NCBI GenBank assembly: GCA_963070105.1
Contig: OY718806.1
Location: 7,275,865 to 7,339,864 of the forward strand
DNA: 64,000 nt
Source of the DNA: Litomosoides sigmodontis
Taxonomy: Eukaryota; Nematoda; Chromadorea; Rhabditida; Onchocercidae
Reading direction: 5' to 3'
The notes under the pieces were generated by a model, which was not told the DNA's origin, searched no databases, and was given only the letters and a program-made list of their open reading frames with translations. Of the stretch, positions 29,143 to 42,472 are shown one piece after another; within the stretch, counting starts at the first letter, position 1, and each line of letters opens with the position of its first letter. Position numbers and translations under genes: made by a program.

Positions 29143-31756
29143 ATGGCTGTATCTCGTTTTTCATTGTCATTTCTTCGACGCACATTAAATGTTCGATTTT
29201 TTGGATGGCAACAGCAAATTGGACAGACAACTGTAGTAAATGAACGTTTCTACTCGGCTGGACTAGCTCCCAATGCTAATGTATGCAACTTAGATTTGCT
29301 GATTACAAATCTTACCGAGGAAAGCAACCTTGAAGGGACTGAAATCAGCACCGTTACAAGTGTTGAAGGCCTAAGAAAGGTAACTTGCCTTACTTGAGTT
29401 ATTAATCTTTATCATGTACGGTCTTTTAAGTTAAAATTTTTTCAACTGTTTACAAGTAATAAATACTACGCTTACTGCACCAGGCAAACTCGTTTCTAAT
29501 TTGTAATTGCAGGATTGGTGATGCCACTACCTTACTAGATTCTGTATCCTCTTAGTATGCTGAAGTTGGGATGTGTAATATTGCGAAGCTTTTTTGTCTA
29601 TAAGTGTTTTCTAAGCTGAACACTGCGTTATTTTACGCTTAAAATAATCTTTCATTTTTTTTTTAAATAATCTTTTAGATTTGCTCAAAGTTGGAAGGTC
29701 CAATCAGTGGTAAAATTTCTGCAAGAGTTTTAACACGTTTTGCTGAACTCGCTAAGGAAAGCGGTGATAATCAGAAAGCAGCAATTTATCTGAAGAAGTA
29801 AGTCTACTAATTAATTTAAGAAAAATATTCTTGTTGAAAATATATTGAACTTTATTTGGTCGCCCTTAATTATCTATATTGTATTGATATATTTCTTATG
29901 TTTATCAAGTGAAGTTTTGGAATATGATTCTGAAATAGAATGCTTTTTACAGAGATATTTTGGTACTTCTATTTTACTCGTTAATTAACATTTTTCAGAG
30001 GATTGTTAGCCGATATGGACAAATCATTGAAAGATGAAAATCTGAATATGAACTCGACACTTGAAACCATGTGTGCATTAGTTATTCTCGAACTTACCCA
30101 GGAATCCATTTTTGAAACACTGATCGATGTATTAAGACGGCAGTTTTCCACCGATCTGTTCTCCATTCCTGTCTCATCATTGGTCCGTTTAGTTGCTTTA
30201 GTAAGTAGTAAAAAAATCCACCTACCCGACGATTTATTCCGTCAGATGAGGGAGTGGTTGCAGTTAAAGGCAAGGTTTGTGCCATTTCGTTATTCTGTTT
30301 CATTGGACTTTTGCGCGTTTCACATAGATTTTAACGTATGGTTTCCTGTAGTTTGGGCAGCATAATTGATGCATTTCTTTCATTACATGAACTTATCACG
30401 CTTTCAGCGGTTCGGATTTTAGTTCATGTCATGTTTTTCTTGTTCTCCACGGAAGACAAGCAATTTAATGTTTTCAGTAGTTTTAGTAATATATTAAATA
30501 AGTTATGAAAAGGGACCGGTTAACTGAAATCGATATAATGATTGTGTTCTTGAATTATTCATGAAAAAAAAAGGCATTTCAGTGAAATCACAGAACCAAA
30601 AGATATCGTGTCTATCATTGCATGTTGGAATAAAAACGACAGTTGGTTCAGCATATTTGTTGAAAAGGCAAAAAGTTGTATATCTTCGATGTCTTCCAAC
30701 GAACTGATTGATCTGATGTCAAGTTTGGCAAACAGTTCAAGTCGACCACCCCATGTTTTGCATCTCATTTGCAATACTTTAGAGCAGTATAAGAAGGTTT
30801 TAACGGTCAGTGTTTAATCGAAACAGTGTTCTGCGTGAATTAGTATAGGTGTCTGTCTACGTCTTTTTGATGGTAGGTGGGTTAATGCTCGATTAAAAGT
30901 TTCTTCCATGTGACAATTGCTGCTTACGAGGTGTGACAAAATGTTCAACTTTTTTAGGTAAACCAACTGGTGTTGTTAGCACAATCAGCTGCAAAATTGC
31001 GATTCATGGATAACACACTTCGACGAATTATAGCTGAAGAAACTTTTACCAATATCAGTCATTTCTCAAAGTGGTCACAAATTAATACGATTGTTCGTTC
31101 GATGACAAGATTACATATTGGCAATCTTAAAACGTGGAATGCTATTGGTGCTTGGATCAATAATAATCAAATGTTGGTTTTGAAGCTCTTATCTTGTAAT
31201 TACTAGTCTTCTGGTTCTATCATTACTCCACTGTTATTCTGTTGTTACTGTTTTTAGCGTTACTACTAGTCATTGTCACTGTTACGCTGTCATTATTGAC
31301 CTTGTGAATCTATTCATTTTGTAATTCAATTATAATTATAATTCGAGTTAGATCACTTGAAAAAAGATTTTCAATAAGGATATTAATATTTGTTCTGCTG
31401 TGATTGTTGTTTTATCAGGAATGCCTCTCCTGCCGAATTATCATGCGCTGTACATTGGTGTGCAATTGGTGGCAAAGGTGATTTAATTCAAGAAGCCAGT
31501 GGATATTTATGCGAAAAATTGGCTTGGTCAAGTATTGACTCACCCAAGACATGGCTTAGTACAGTCTATGCTTTAGCAACATGCAACAAACTACCACCAG
31601 AACTGGCGCAAACTGTCTTACAACCGTCATTCGTGGCAGATATATTAGGAGGGTACGGGAAATTTCCATTTCGTATTGCAAAATTTTTTTTAATCTTCAA
31701 GTTACATTTTCAAAAATGAACGTGGGTGGATTTTTTGTCTATTCTTCCTAGTTTTC

Positions 31757-31812
<56 letters not shown>

Positions 31813-32758
31813 GATTTTTAGGTTGAGTGGTTTTCGAAAACTAATGGCTGCAACAACTATTGCTCAAGTGCAGTGTTTTCTGAAAGCAATATTAAATAAG
31901 GCCTATCAAGGACCTTCAGTGGATATCTTAGATCTCATGCAGCTGTCATCAACAACACTGGTTTGTTTTCAAGCATTTTTTATCACATCGAAATCTTTTC
32001 TAAACTGATAACTGTATAATATGTAGGAGAATTTTCTGAGAAAAATCGACTAAAAATTTGAGAATTGGAAACTTTCATATATTTGTTGCAATAAATTGGT
32101 GGAAATCGTTTTCAATTCAGAATGATATGGCTTTAAAACTGCGTTATGGAAAGAGTGAGGAAGGTGATGTTCGATATTTTCACTCACTACTGCATAAACT
32201 AGTTCCGGTGAATTCACATGCATTTCCTCCTGCTCTTACAACGGGTGGAATTTTCGTTAATGCAGTCGTCAAGCTTGATGTCAAAAGGAATCGTTTTGTT
32301 CCAGTAAAGCATTTTGAAGAAACGAAGGTACCTCGTTTGGCCGTGATTTATCTATCCTGGAGAGATCGCACTTTACCAGTGAGTATCCTATTTTTTGTGC
32401 CACTTATTTCAAAATTATTATATCTTTATACACCAATGCTTTTTTTTCCTTAAGTACTCTTTTATTTCTACTGAGCTCCACTTAGCTTTTGTTTTTTTTT
32501 TACTAACCTTTATTATGTTCACTCTATGTAAATCACTTTATGAGGATTCTATTTTCTAATGAATTACAGTATGCTGATGACGAAAAGAGCACTTTGATGG
32601 GACCACCCTTACTAAATATGCGCTTACTGAAAGCCAGAGGATTTGTTCCTGTACTATTTTCACAGGATGATTTCGATTCTAATACTTCTTTGAAGCAGCA
32701 ATTCACCCTTATTAAAACAAAGCTTGAAGAAGCTTCAGATAGCAGTGAAGGCAGATAG
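29143..32758 (+). CDS. Probable RAP-domain / FASTK-like mitochondrial protein
   Basis: Exons 29143-29379, 29679-29797, 29999-30274, 30583-30805, 30958-31172, 31419-31652, 31822-31960, 32121-32378 and 32570-32758 join in frame to about 629 residues. The N-terminus (MAVSRFSLSFLRRTLNVRFF) is basic, hydroxylated and lacks acidic residues, like a mitochondrial targeting peptide. The middle is a long helical region of repeated Leu-rich helices with no catalytic motif visible. The last about 60 residues contain GPPLLNMRLLKARGFVPV followed by a hydrophobic strand and a Lys-rich helix. This is the layout of a RAP domain (G..LLK.R.L...G), the restriction-endonuclease-like module at the end of FASTK/FASTKD proteins, which handle mitochondrial RNA. 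The family call is by pattern only; the gene model itself is strong. No start nearer the 5' end is better than the ATG at 29143. Confidence 0.7.
31758..31810. repeat. AT dinucleotide microsatellite in an intron
   Basis: About 26 TA dinucleotides in the intron between exons 6 and 7 of the RAP/FASTK-like gene, ending 11 bases before the acceptor. The repeat occupies the place of a normal polypyrimidine tract, so length variation could affect splicing. Confidence 0.95.
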
Positions 32759-35700
32759 TGATTACTCATTGTTTCGAAATGAAACGCATTGTTGCGCGTT
32801 TCTGTATTCCTTAAAAGTCATGATGAAACTGTGCTAATTTAATCTATCGCTTCATTGGATATAATTTAACAGCTCTTATTGATATATAAGGAGGATTGCT
32901 TATTGTTTTTTCATGGTACGGGTACGACGAGTTTTCCGCAAGTCATCATTACTTTGACTTTTTTTTATTTTTTCAAGCACGCGTATTACTTAAATAGAAA
33001 CTGATAATGATTTCAGTAAAGATTTTTGTTTCTCAGATTACCTTAAAGGAAATAGGACGAACTCTTCTATTTTGAGTTATGCTTGTTCCGTTTGTAAGTA
33101 GGTATATTTCCTTATGTCGATTTTGCAGTTATGTGATAAATGATTTTTTATGTTCCGTAGCACGAGGACATCATACATTTATTGGAAGTCATGGGAATTG
33201 GATAATCCGTTCGGGTTTTAATCAGAAGTAAATACCACTAGTATGTGTGCATGGTTTAGATGATTTTCAAGAAGTTCTTTGTATTTTTTCAGAATCTTAT
33301 TCCGCATTATTTACTCTTAGATTTCATTGTTCTGGTTCATATGCGAAAGTACCGCTGCAATTTTGATGTGCTGCTTGCTCATGGAATTCATGTAATAATT
33401 GTGGCAGCGAAGGTGAACATTGCAGGACTTATGAGAATGCTAAAGTTGATGTAAAGAAAGTATCCGGTTGTTGTTACCGTGTATCATTAACAAAGAACAG
33501 TGTTTCGAAGTAAGATTAGGTTAGCACTGCATCCCTGTTCATTTCTTTCCAAACATGCCCTGTCACGTTATCCTCGCTTTTCTTCCATGACATTCTTATG
33601 AGAATTGAAGATTCTTCAAGGATAAAGGAGGGTCAAATCATAAGGATCAAATAGGAAGTGTGAAGAGCCACAATTTCCTCATATTTCCGATTTTCATAAA
33701 AAATATTACATCTCGCTGTTCGTTGACATGAAAATTGTTTTCGTGACATTTCAAGCATGAGTCAGGTGACAAACTAATTTGTATTGATGATTAACCAATC
33801 TCAAATTTCAGTTAGAATGCATTATCCTCTCTCGAATTTCAGTTAAAATGCATTAACCAATCTCAAATTTCAGTTGGAGTACGGTTTTTAAAAAAACTAT
33901 AGTAACTTGCAGTAATTCTCCAGAAGTTCAGCGTTAGAATTCGACGTTTCCCTTTCCAGTGATTTTTTCCAGGTACCTGTTTTCTCGAACAATTTAGAAT
34001 CACTGTTTCTACCGTATTTCTGGAAAAAATTTCCCTAACTTTTACAATCAGGATTAGATAGCAGAGAAATATTTGGATTGTCATTATTTTCGAGCCGTTG
34101 GAAAATCAAAGCATTGAAAAGTATTTTTTGTTTTCAATGCTAAATATTTCGCATTAAATGGTTGAATAGCCAGACCAGCATTATCCGACATAACGCATGT
34201 AAAAGTATTGTTACCATCAAACATCGAGCGTAGCATCTATAAAATAATATAATTGATATCTGCATCACTGACAAAGTTATCAGAAGTTCATGTATTTCTC
34301 ATGTATGTCTAGCCCTACGTTGTGTAGAAATCTATTTTAGTTCTCAAGATTTTCTGAAATGTCCAAGCCTTTCTCTTTATGTACTACAATAACTAGTCAG
34401 GTTTGTTTTGTGAAAATTTTTGTTTTACATATATGAATTAAGAGGGTAAAATTTTAAAGTAGACAAATCGAGAAATGCTAATCATTTCAAACTATCATTT
34501 ATCTCTCTACCTCCTTCCAAACTAGACTTATAGCCAGTTATCTTACATATCACTTTTACCTACCATCGGATTGCTACCCTCCACACCACGCCATTTTTCA
34601 AACTTGTCACATCTTGAATTTATGGTGCAATTTGTATAGTTTTTGCTATTGTTTTTAGTTTGTGCTTCACCAAAAAATCATTGCTATGGACTTCTAAAAT
34701 TGTTAAAAATACAAAGGACCAATGTCTCCTTTCTTCTCTGAATCCAAACATCAAGACAAATTTTAATTTGAACAACATCAGGTGTACTATATCAAATATC
34801 GGCTTTATCGGTTTCTTATTTCTAAACTAATGTAATATCTATTTCAACTGCAAAAGTTAATCTTGAAAACACTGTTTTATCATTGACTCGATATATAGCC
34901 TCATCATATGATATGTCTGTTTATTGTTATTTTGAGAGGTAAACCATGTCATCTGGAAACGAAAGGAAAAGAGATCAAATAGAGATCAAGATTTACGGCA
35001 GAATGAAATATAATGAGAATTTCAAAAATAAACCGGAATGAAATGTTCGAAATTTGTTGGCTTATGTAGAACGGGCAATAGTTCTCAACGGCTAAATCAC
35101 AAAGATTCATTCTTGAATTTCGTGCCAGTTTTTTTTCGGGTAGTTTAACTTAATATTGAAAAGTATTGGAACAGAAAGAAAACGACAAGCTAAACAAGTA
35201 GAACTCTATCTAACTTTAAATTAACACATTTAAGTTCAGGAAAATTTATTCTGACAATATACAATGAACCTAGTACTTTTAATAATTAAACATGGAAATT
35301 ACTCTGCTAATTTTGAAAAAGCTTTGCTTTGCTTCACTTTTTGCATTTACTCCCACACACCTTTGATAATAAGCAAAAAAAGAACATTGTCCGCTCATGC
35401 ACAATAAGTGTTTCAAATGTAAAGCGAATACAAAGGCAATTTTTAAATAATAAAAATTAATAGTGAACACAGCATTATATATTAAGCAGTAAACAAAAAC
35501 ATTAATTCCAAAGAGTGGTATTTCAAGGACCAACTAGTATTAACAGCAAAAATGATGAATAAATGAAAACTATCGGCTGGAAGAGAAGCATTAAGAAGAA
35601 CAAAATTGTTTCTCAGTTTAACGACTTGTGTACTGTAATTATTCAACGCGTCAATGAATGACACTTGGCATTGACATTTATGGTAATGCGAACTTTTGTC

Positions 35701-38453
35701 AAAAAAAAAATTAATTCTTATAATTGCTGGTGATGCTATTAGTTATTACTATGCTCGATAATACGCTTAAGGTTATTTTTATTGCTCCCACTTCATTCTG
35801 GACAAAAATGAAGTGATGTTGAGCAAGAGATTGGAGCAATAGTTTCGTCTCAAATCGAAGGACTAAAGAGCAAGTTAATTCTTTCCCCTTCTTTTTCTAC
35901 TGTAGCCATTTGCACTTATTTAAAAAATCAAAAATCTGTAATCGAAGTGGTTTAGGAGGGAGGAAGTTTTCGAATGCACGCTGAAATTCTAACACTTCAG
36001 TCATATGACACATGCTGATGTCCTGCTTTTGTGTAAAGTCATGGAATGAAGGGAAGTTTTTTACAACTTCAAAAAAGTATTTTTATACTCATTTTGATTT
36101 ATCTTTTCTTCTAACATGGCCATAAATTATTGGCGCTGATAAAACACTGGACAGATTTTTTTATATTCAATGGAATCAATAGCGTGAGATGTTTGGTGTT
36201 CTATTACACTCTTCATTTAAAGGGCATAGAGGAAACAACCCGTTTCATGCGAGTGATTTCAGGGAATGCAAATAAGTTAGGTCTTGCTATCAAGTACTTA
36301 CTTCACAGTGCTATCATTGCCTTGTCGTAATTAATGAAAGGGGCGGCCCAATCACAGTTTTATTTTATAATAAATAGGATCGACAACATTGTGCGTGATC
36401 ACATTCCATCTGTATTTTCGAGGTGAACAATCAAGAGGAAGATACGAGATGAATATCGCATTCGTCCTCACTTCTCCTTCCGCTTCTACGTAATAACAGT
36501 CTTAGAAAAAACACTCCGCTTCAGATCTTCCACTCCATTATGGTCGTGAAATACTCTACAGTATCCTCCTCACCTCTAACATAATGCTTCCGGTCAAGGT
36601 GACTCAAGTTTCAAATTTACTCTTTTATCAATTTCCAAAAACAAGTGGTGTCGTAAGAGCTAGTAACTGACAAAACTACAGCACTTTCTCTTGGCTCAGA
36701 AAAACGAACTGTGACGAAAGCATTATAGATTGTAATATAAAACTGCTTCATATGATCAAACTTGTATGAGACTTTTTTTCGCACAAAATTTCAATAATTT
36801 GCAATAATTTATTGCAACGTTTTTATCAAAAATTTGAACCACAATTATAGAAATGAAAAATATTTCTCAGAGTTTGAGGAGATTAAAATTTGTTTGTAAA
36901 CTCGTGCCTATATAATCTTTCATTTTATTTCCTTCTATCATCAATTGTAATAGCTACGTTGACCAAATTTTAGATGCATCATATATTTTCTGTTATTTCT
37001 GTGTATTTTTGGAAAAGCCTGGCTACTAACTAGATCCAGGTTACAACCTGACCTCTTGTTATCTTTAAAATAGTTTCTCACCACAACACAATTGTATTGT
37101 AATGTAGAATGTTACTTCCAAGCAGTGCTGTAATGCTGTACTGCTTTCGTCAACCTACCAGGAAGACCTCCTCTCTTGTCTTTCTTGTTATAGTCGTTTT
37201 CTTGCTTTAGTTTAATATGAATTTCCAATCTAACCTTATATTGGTTCGGACTTACTTATCTTTTATACTTTGACTGCCATTAAATATGCAATAGAAACTA
37301 TTAAGCAATTATGTTCAGACATTCCGCTGAACACATAAAAACAACAAAAATGATTAATATGGAATTGAAATTGACTATGGCAAACTGGACTGCTTTAGCA
37401 TATCTGTTAGTAATATTTCTTGTCTAATTCATTTTCATGATACTAGAAAGCATTTACACAAATTGTAACAAATGCAGTTGATAAGATTCCAAATTTCTTT
37501 CTAATCTCTGCAGAAAATAAAACTATACTTCAATAGTGTTTCGTGAAATTAATCTATGGAGAAAAAGCTAGCATTAAATAATTTTGAATTTAGAAGTGGA
37601 TTCACGGGAAGATCTAAAGTCATAACCCATTTCCCTCAAAATTATCACAATGTCGCAGAATTTGTTGCTTTACCTTTTTAAAAAATATGAGAAAATTATT
37701 TAAAACTATTTGAAATGGGATGCGGAACCGTGAACATTTTTGCGGCTAGTTGTAGAATCACTTATTAGCATTATGTATTCGTAAAATTTTAAATGATAAA
37801 ATTTCAATCTTTGCCGCTACTGATATCGTGTTTTAAGATAAAACAGTTATTTAGAATTAGCTTGCAAAAGCGAAAAACTTCTTTGAGGAGAAACTTTATA
37901 AAATTAAAAAAAATCCTGATTCGGTTTTTTGTTTTGTTCAGAGAAGCTACCTACTTTGTGCGCGACAGAGTTTGTGAAATTCTCAAATACAATCCTTGAA
38001 CAAGTAAAATCATATGAATCACTTTAAGTTTAGTAACTGAAGGAAGTAATTAATGGGAGCTTTAAAGTTGCAACATGACAACGATAAATGAGGTGCGCCA
38101 GATGATTCAATTTTTTTTAAAAAAAAGTTCATTGGTTAGAAAAGACGAGATGGGGAGTTGCTTAGGTGTGCTTCTGCCATATTTGGAAGGATAGAGCTGT
38201 TGAGAACCATGCCACTCGTGAGAACTGTAATATTACAGCAGTTAGTTTAATGCTGAGTTCACTTTAAAAGGACTGGTTTTGAATTCGAATTAGTGATGGA
38301 ATTAACAGATTTATCCTATACAATGACGCTTTTTTAATTATTGTTCTAATTTAGAATTGGAATGATGCAAACAAAGCATATGGGCTTGATGAGATCGTAG
38401 ACGTTCTCCTCCTCTATATTGCATCTTCTGAACCGTTCAATCAATCAGCTTTC
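32759..38453. other. Intergenic, 5.7 kb
   Basis: No phase-consistent gene found. A 33300-33454 plus-strand stretch follows TTTTTCAG and reads as a short hydrophobic ORF, but has no family resemblance and no partners. A GC-richer GGGGCGGCCCAATCAC word at about 36341-36356 resembles a CCAAT-type promoter element, though it lies 2 kb before the next start. The rest is AT-rich. Confidence 0.45.
33791..33877. repeat. Imperfect tandem repeat with repeated TTTCAGTT
   Basis: The word TTAACCAATCTCAAATTTCA occurs at 33791 and again at 33853. Between them is a diverged copy (CTCGAATTTCAGTTAAAATG). Three AATTTCAGTT blocks result, each looking like a nematode splice acceptor, but no exon follows. Confidence 0.8.
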
Positions 38454-38456
38454 AGG
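38451..38456 (+). promoter_or_regulatory. Candidate spliced-leader acceptor before the inositol transporter ATG
   Basis: CTTTCAG ends at 38455, followed by GTGACAAA and the ATG at 38464. An acceptor eight bases before a start codon, with no upstream coding exon recognised, is the usual picture of a nematode trans-splice site. Confidence 0.5.
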
Positions 38457-38463
38457 TGACAAA

Positions 38464-41400
38464 ATGAGCACAGCACTAAATACTGCTATTCATAAGCCAT
38501 CGATACAGCCTCAACTTGGCTTTTTCGTTTACCTACTTGCATTTATGGCTGTTATCGGTGGTTTTTTATTTGGCTATGACACGGGCATTGTGTCAAGTAC
38601 GATGCTTTACGTGGAACACAACGTTGGCATGAGACCAATGAGCACACTTTGGAAGGAATTAATAGTTAGCATAACACCAGGTATCTCTTTTATTTCCTAT
38701 CCGTTTTAAATTAATACTCCAACTTCATCAACAGTTCATCTGTTGAATTGTAATTAATTGGACTAAGCTTAAATTTAGAAGTCTAAAAAAGTTAGGCGCA
38801 GAGCTGAACTTATACGAAAGAAACGGCATGGACAATTCTTATCAAATGGCACCAAATCATTGCAATATCATAGTATAGATTAAGTAAATTAGTTCTAGAA
38901 AACTAGAAATTATTTCAGGCACGGCCGCGATAGGTTCACTTTTCGCCGGTCCAGCATCTGATTATTTCGGAAGGAAGAAGATCATCTTGTCCTCCAGCGT
39001 TGCTTTTATTGTTGGTGCTTTTATTTGTGCGATTGCTCCACAAAAATTAACGTTACTTATTGGAAGATTTCTGCTCGGTTTTGCTATTGGTGAGTTGTTT
39101 AAAATTTCTTACGACTACAATATTATTATGCTGGCGTAGGTGAATTATTAATAATTGCTGAATCGTTCTATTTTTTAGGCTTTGCATCAATGACAGTGCC
39201 AATTTATGTGGGCGAAGCATCACCCTCGCACATTCGCGGCTTTCTGCTTACTGGTTTTCAGCTAATGATTACTTTTGGCTTAATGGCTTCCAATATCATC
39301 GCTGGTCTTCTTTAATTTCCATTAAAATTTTAAAATTTCCTACAGTATTTCGTATGAATGTGTGATATATGCTAATTTAGCAATCAAAAGAGTTGGAATG
39401 TATCTATTTGAAATTTCACTAAAAATTGCAGTGCTGTACAAACTTGAAATTTGTAATTAAGGTGGATTCTCATATATTGATCCGGTAAATGTTGGTTGGC
39501 GCTTAATATTCGCCTTTGCTGCTTTGCCAGGAATAATTCAATTTATCGGCTTTCTCTTCCTACCAGAAAGTCCTCGCTGGTTGTACAAAATGGAACAGAA
39601 GGAAGAAGCCTGTAAGGTCAGTATTCAAATCTTTCTCATTAATTTTTATTTTAAATCATTATAACTCGGAGTGCAAATTAACGCATATTGCGAGCAATTA
39701 TTTCTAAATAACATTGATCGCATTAGGACGAACTTCTCCCTGACGTCCTGTCCCTCTTCTTCTTCATGATCTAGGTCTTAGTCTTATCAACGCTTTTAAT
39801 CAGAGTGCTACATGGAAAAAACAGTAATTATAGGTTTTGAGCAAAATATACAATGGATCTGAAGATTGGATAGCCTACGAAATTTCTGAAAACGCGGAAT
39901 CATTAGAGAATGAAAAAAAAGGCAGGGAAGCTGTCGGCGGTAGCTTACTTATTGATTAATTTAGTTCATTTAAATTTTCATCTTTTTTATCTCTTTGATT
40001 TGATGAATTGTAATGGGTTATGTGAAAAAATTCAAGCAAACTAAATTTATGAAAATCTGATTTTTTTCATAAATGTCATGTTTTAGACAGCTGTCTATTC
40101 TATTAAAGTGCATAATTGTGGTGGAGATAGGTAGTGATGGAGAACACTAAACTTTTGCTTATAAATAAACTGAATTAGTGTGACTTAAAATTACGGGCAG
40201 ACACGCTTGCACTCAAACATTGACTACTAAGTTTACTAAGAAATGAAATTGAATGTGAGGACTGCAGAGTCAGTATTGCTCGGACGAATCTTAACAACAT
40301 CGCATGTTCGAAAAGCACTTATTATTGGATGTTCCTTGCAGGCTTTTCAGCAACTCTCAGGAATTAACACCATTATGTTTGTTTCATGTATTAAAACTTG
40401 AATTTTTATAATTCAAAATTATTTAGAAAAAGATAGGATTACAGTAATTTTTGAAATTATAAAACACCAAAATTCAAGTTTTTTTCACCTCGATTAAAGA
40501 AAAAATTTTAAGTCATAATACTTAATAAATATGGCAAACATAATTCAAGGTACTACACTGGTACGATAATTCAATCAGCTGGTATTCAAGATCCGCAAAC
40601 GGCGATCTGGATTTCAGCTGGCATTTCAAGTAAGCAATCGTATTTTTATGAAAAACCAAAAATTTTTTGGAAAATCTGGGTTCCTTATAATAACTGAAAT
40701 GAAGTATATTGAAATGTATAGCATTTTGCTGAAAAGTGAATTTGATGAGGTAATTGTTCAGTATATTTTAACTATTTAGAACTATTTATTTCAGGTGTTA
40801 ATTTCTTGGCTACATTTGTGCCATTGTATCTAATCGAGCGAATTGGCCGTCGGTTACTACTGTTCGTATCAATGATTGGTGTGATATTATCATTATTTGC
40901 TATGGGATCTGCTTTTCTATTAATTAATCTTGATTCAGCTACCTCACTAGATCCGAATGCCATCTCTGTCAACACTTCCGCAGATCATTATATGCAATGT
41001 CGAATCTTAAGGTTTCTGCTAAAGCATAATAATAATAAGTAAAAATGAATATTTTCTTTAATTAACCTATTTAAAGAAATAATATTTGCAGCAACTGTGA
41101 TCATTGTGTTACTGATGAAAAATGCGGCTTTTGTCGACCAAGTCTCGATTCACCCAATGGGTTTCTTTTTCATAATTTTCAACTTCAACTTGATTAAAGC
41201 TTAAATATAAGCAGTAATATGTTATTTAACGTAAATAATGTGTTCTTCTGAAGTTTTCAAAACATTCAAGCAACAACAATACGTAAGTGTACAATAATTT
41301 TCGTTATGTATTTTACTCAACAAGTTTTGCTCTTAAAATTCATACAATAATTATCGTAAAATTTGGTTTTTTTTTGTTTAAAAAATGATACGCTAATTAA

Positions 41401-42472
41401 TTGCAGTCATTTCTTAAAATTGATTCCAGCTATTGCTTACCGTATTCACGCACATCTCCCGAGCGGTCACTGACCGGCCCATGCGAAAATAATAATGCAA
41501 CAGCGACCAATTGGGAACATTCATTCTGTCCATCGAAATATGCATTCATACCAATTGCTGTTATGGTAGTTTACTTGGCATTCTTTTCCATTGGTACGGT
41601 TTTCTTTAAATTGTAAAATTTATGAAAAATACTTTTTAGTACGCTATTACAGGGAGTTAAGTGCGCTGAGTGAGACACACCCGTACTGGATAATAAAGAA
41701 ATTAAAAAAAACTTGAATATTCCGAGTGGACCATTTGTGCATTATGATAAACGGGAATGATAGGCTAAAAATTAACTTTATTAGTCCCCATTTTAGGGAT
41801 CTAAAATTGTTCAAAATGAAATAAGTCCTATTGCTGTCATTCACTTTAGGTTATGCACCAATGCCATGGGTGTTGAATGCGGAATTTTATCCACTTTGGG
41901 CACGAGGTACGTGCTGTGCGCTGTCAACCTGCTTCAATTGGACATTTAATTTGATCATTTCTTTAACATTTTTATCCCTCACGCAAGCCGCTACTAAATA
42001 CGGTCGGTTGATTTCTTCTTCTTTGTCTTAAATGAAAGCTCCCAATTGAAAGCGAAATTTTGATTTTTTGGAATTAGCTGATAGATTTTGAATGATAAAA
42101 ACCTCTCGAACCGTGCGAGCACCACATAAGCGCTCTAACATACGTTGCAAGGTCATAGATTTGACTTGAAATTTATGTTTTCACCAAGCATGTCTTTGAT
42201 TAAATCCAGGAAATATAAAACGTTATTATTAAAAGTAAGTGCTAACTTTAGGCGCATTTTTCATCTATGGTTGTATAACGTGCGCCGCGCTCATCTTTTT
42301 CTACTTTGCTGTGCCAGAGACAAAGGGCTACAATATCGAAGAAATCGAATTACTATTCATGTCGCGAGCTAAACAAAAGCAACAAATCATACCAATTGTT
42401 GATCAACGATTTAATGAAAAAAAGCACCGTGATATGACAACAGTTACCTGCAATCAGTCAGATGTATTTTAA
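38464..42472 (+). CDS. Proton myo-inositol cotransporter (HMIT/SLC2A13 type)
   Basis: Sugar-porter-family MFS protein, about 604 residues. Exons: 38464-38680, 38919-39089, 39179-39304, 39462-39616, 39834-39939, 40241-40376, 40550-40629, 40795-41011, 41092-41160, 41430-41593, 41850-42002, 42252-42472; all phases agree. Family marks in order: [13 protein letters not shown] in TM1, DYFGRKK after TM2, [32 protein letters not shown] at the end of TM6, [12 protein letters not shown] in TM7, ERIGRR after TM8, YPLWARGT, and PETKG after TM12. What makes it HMIT rather than a plain glucose transporter is the large Cys-rich extracellular loop between TM9 and TM10 ([14 protein letters not shown] and further Cys), shared with SLC2A13. 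The expected role is H+-coupled myo-inositol uptake at the plasma membrane. The cytoplasmic tail is Lys/Gln-rich and short. Confidence 0.92.
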
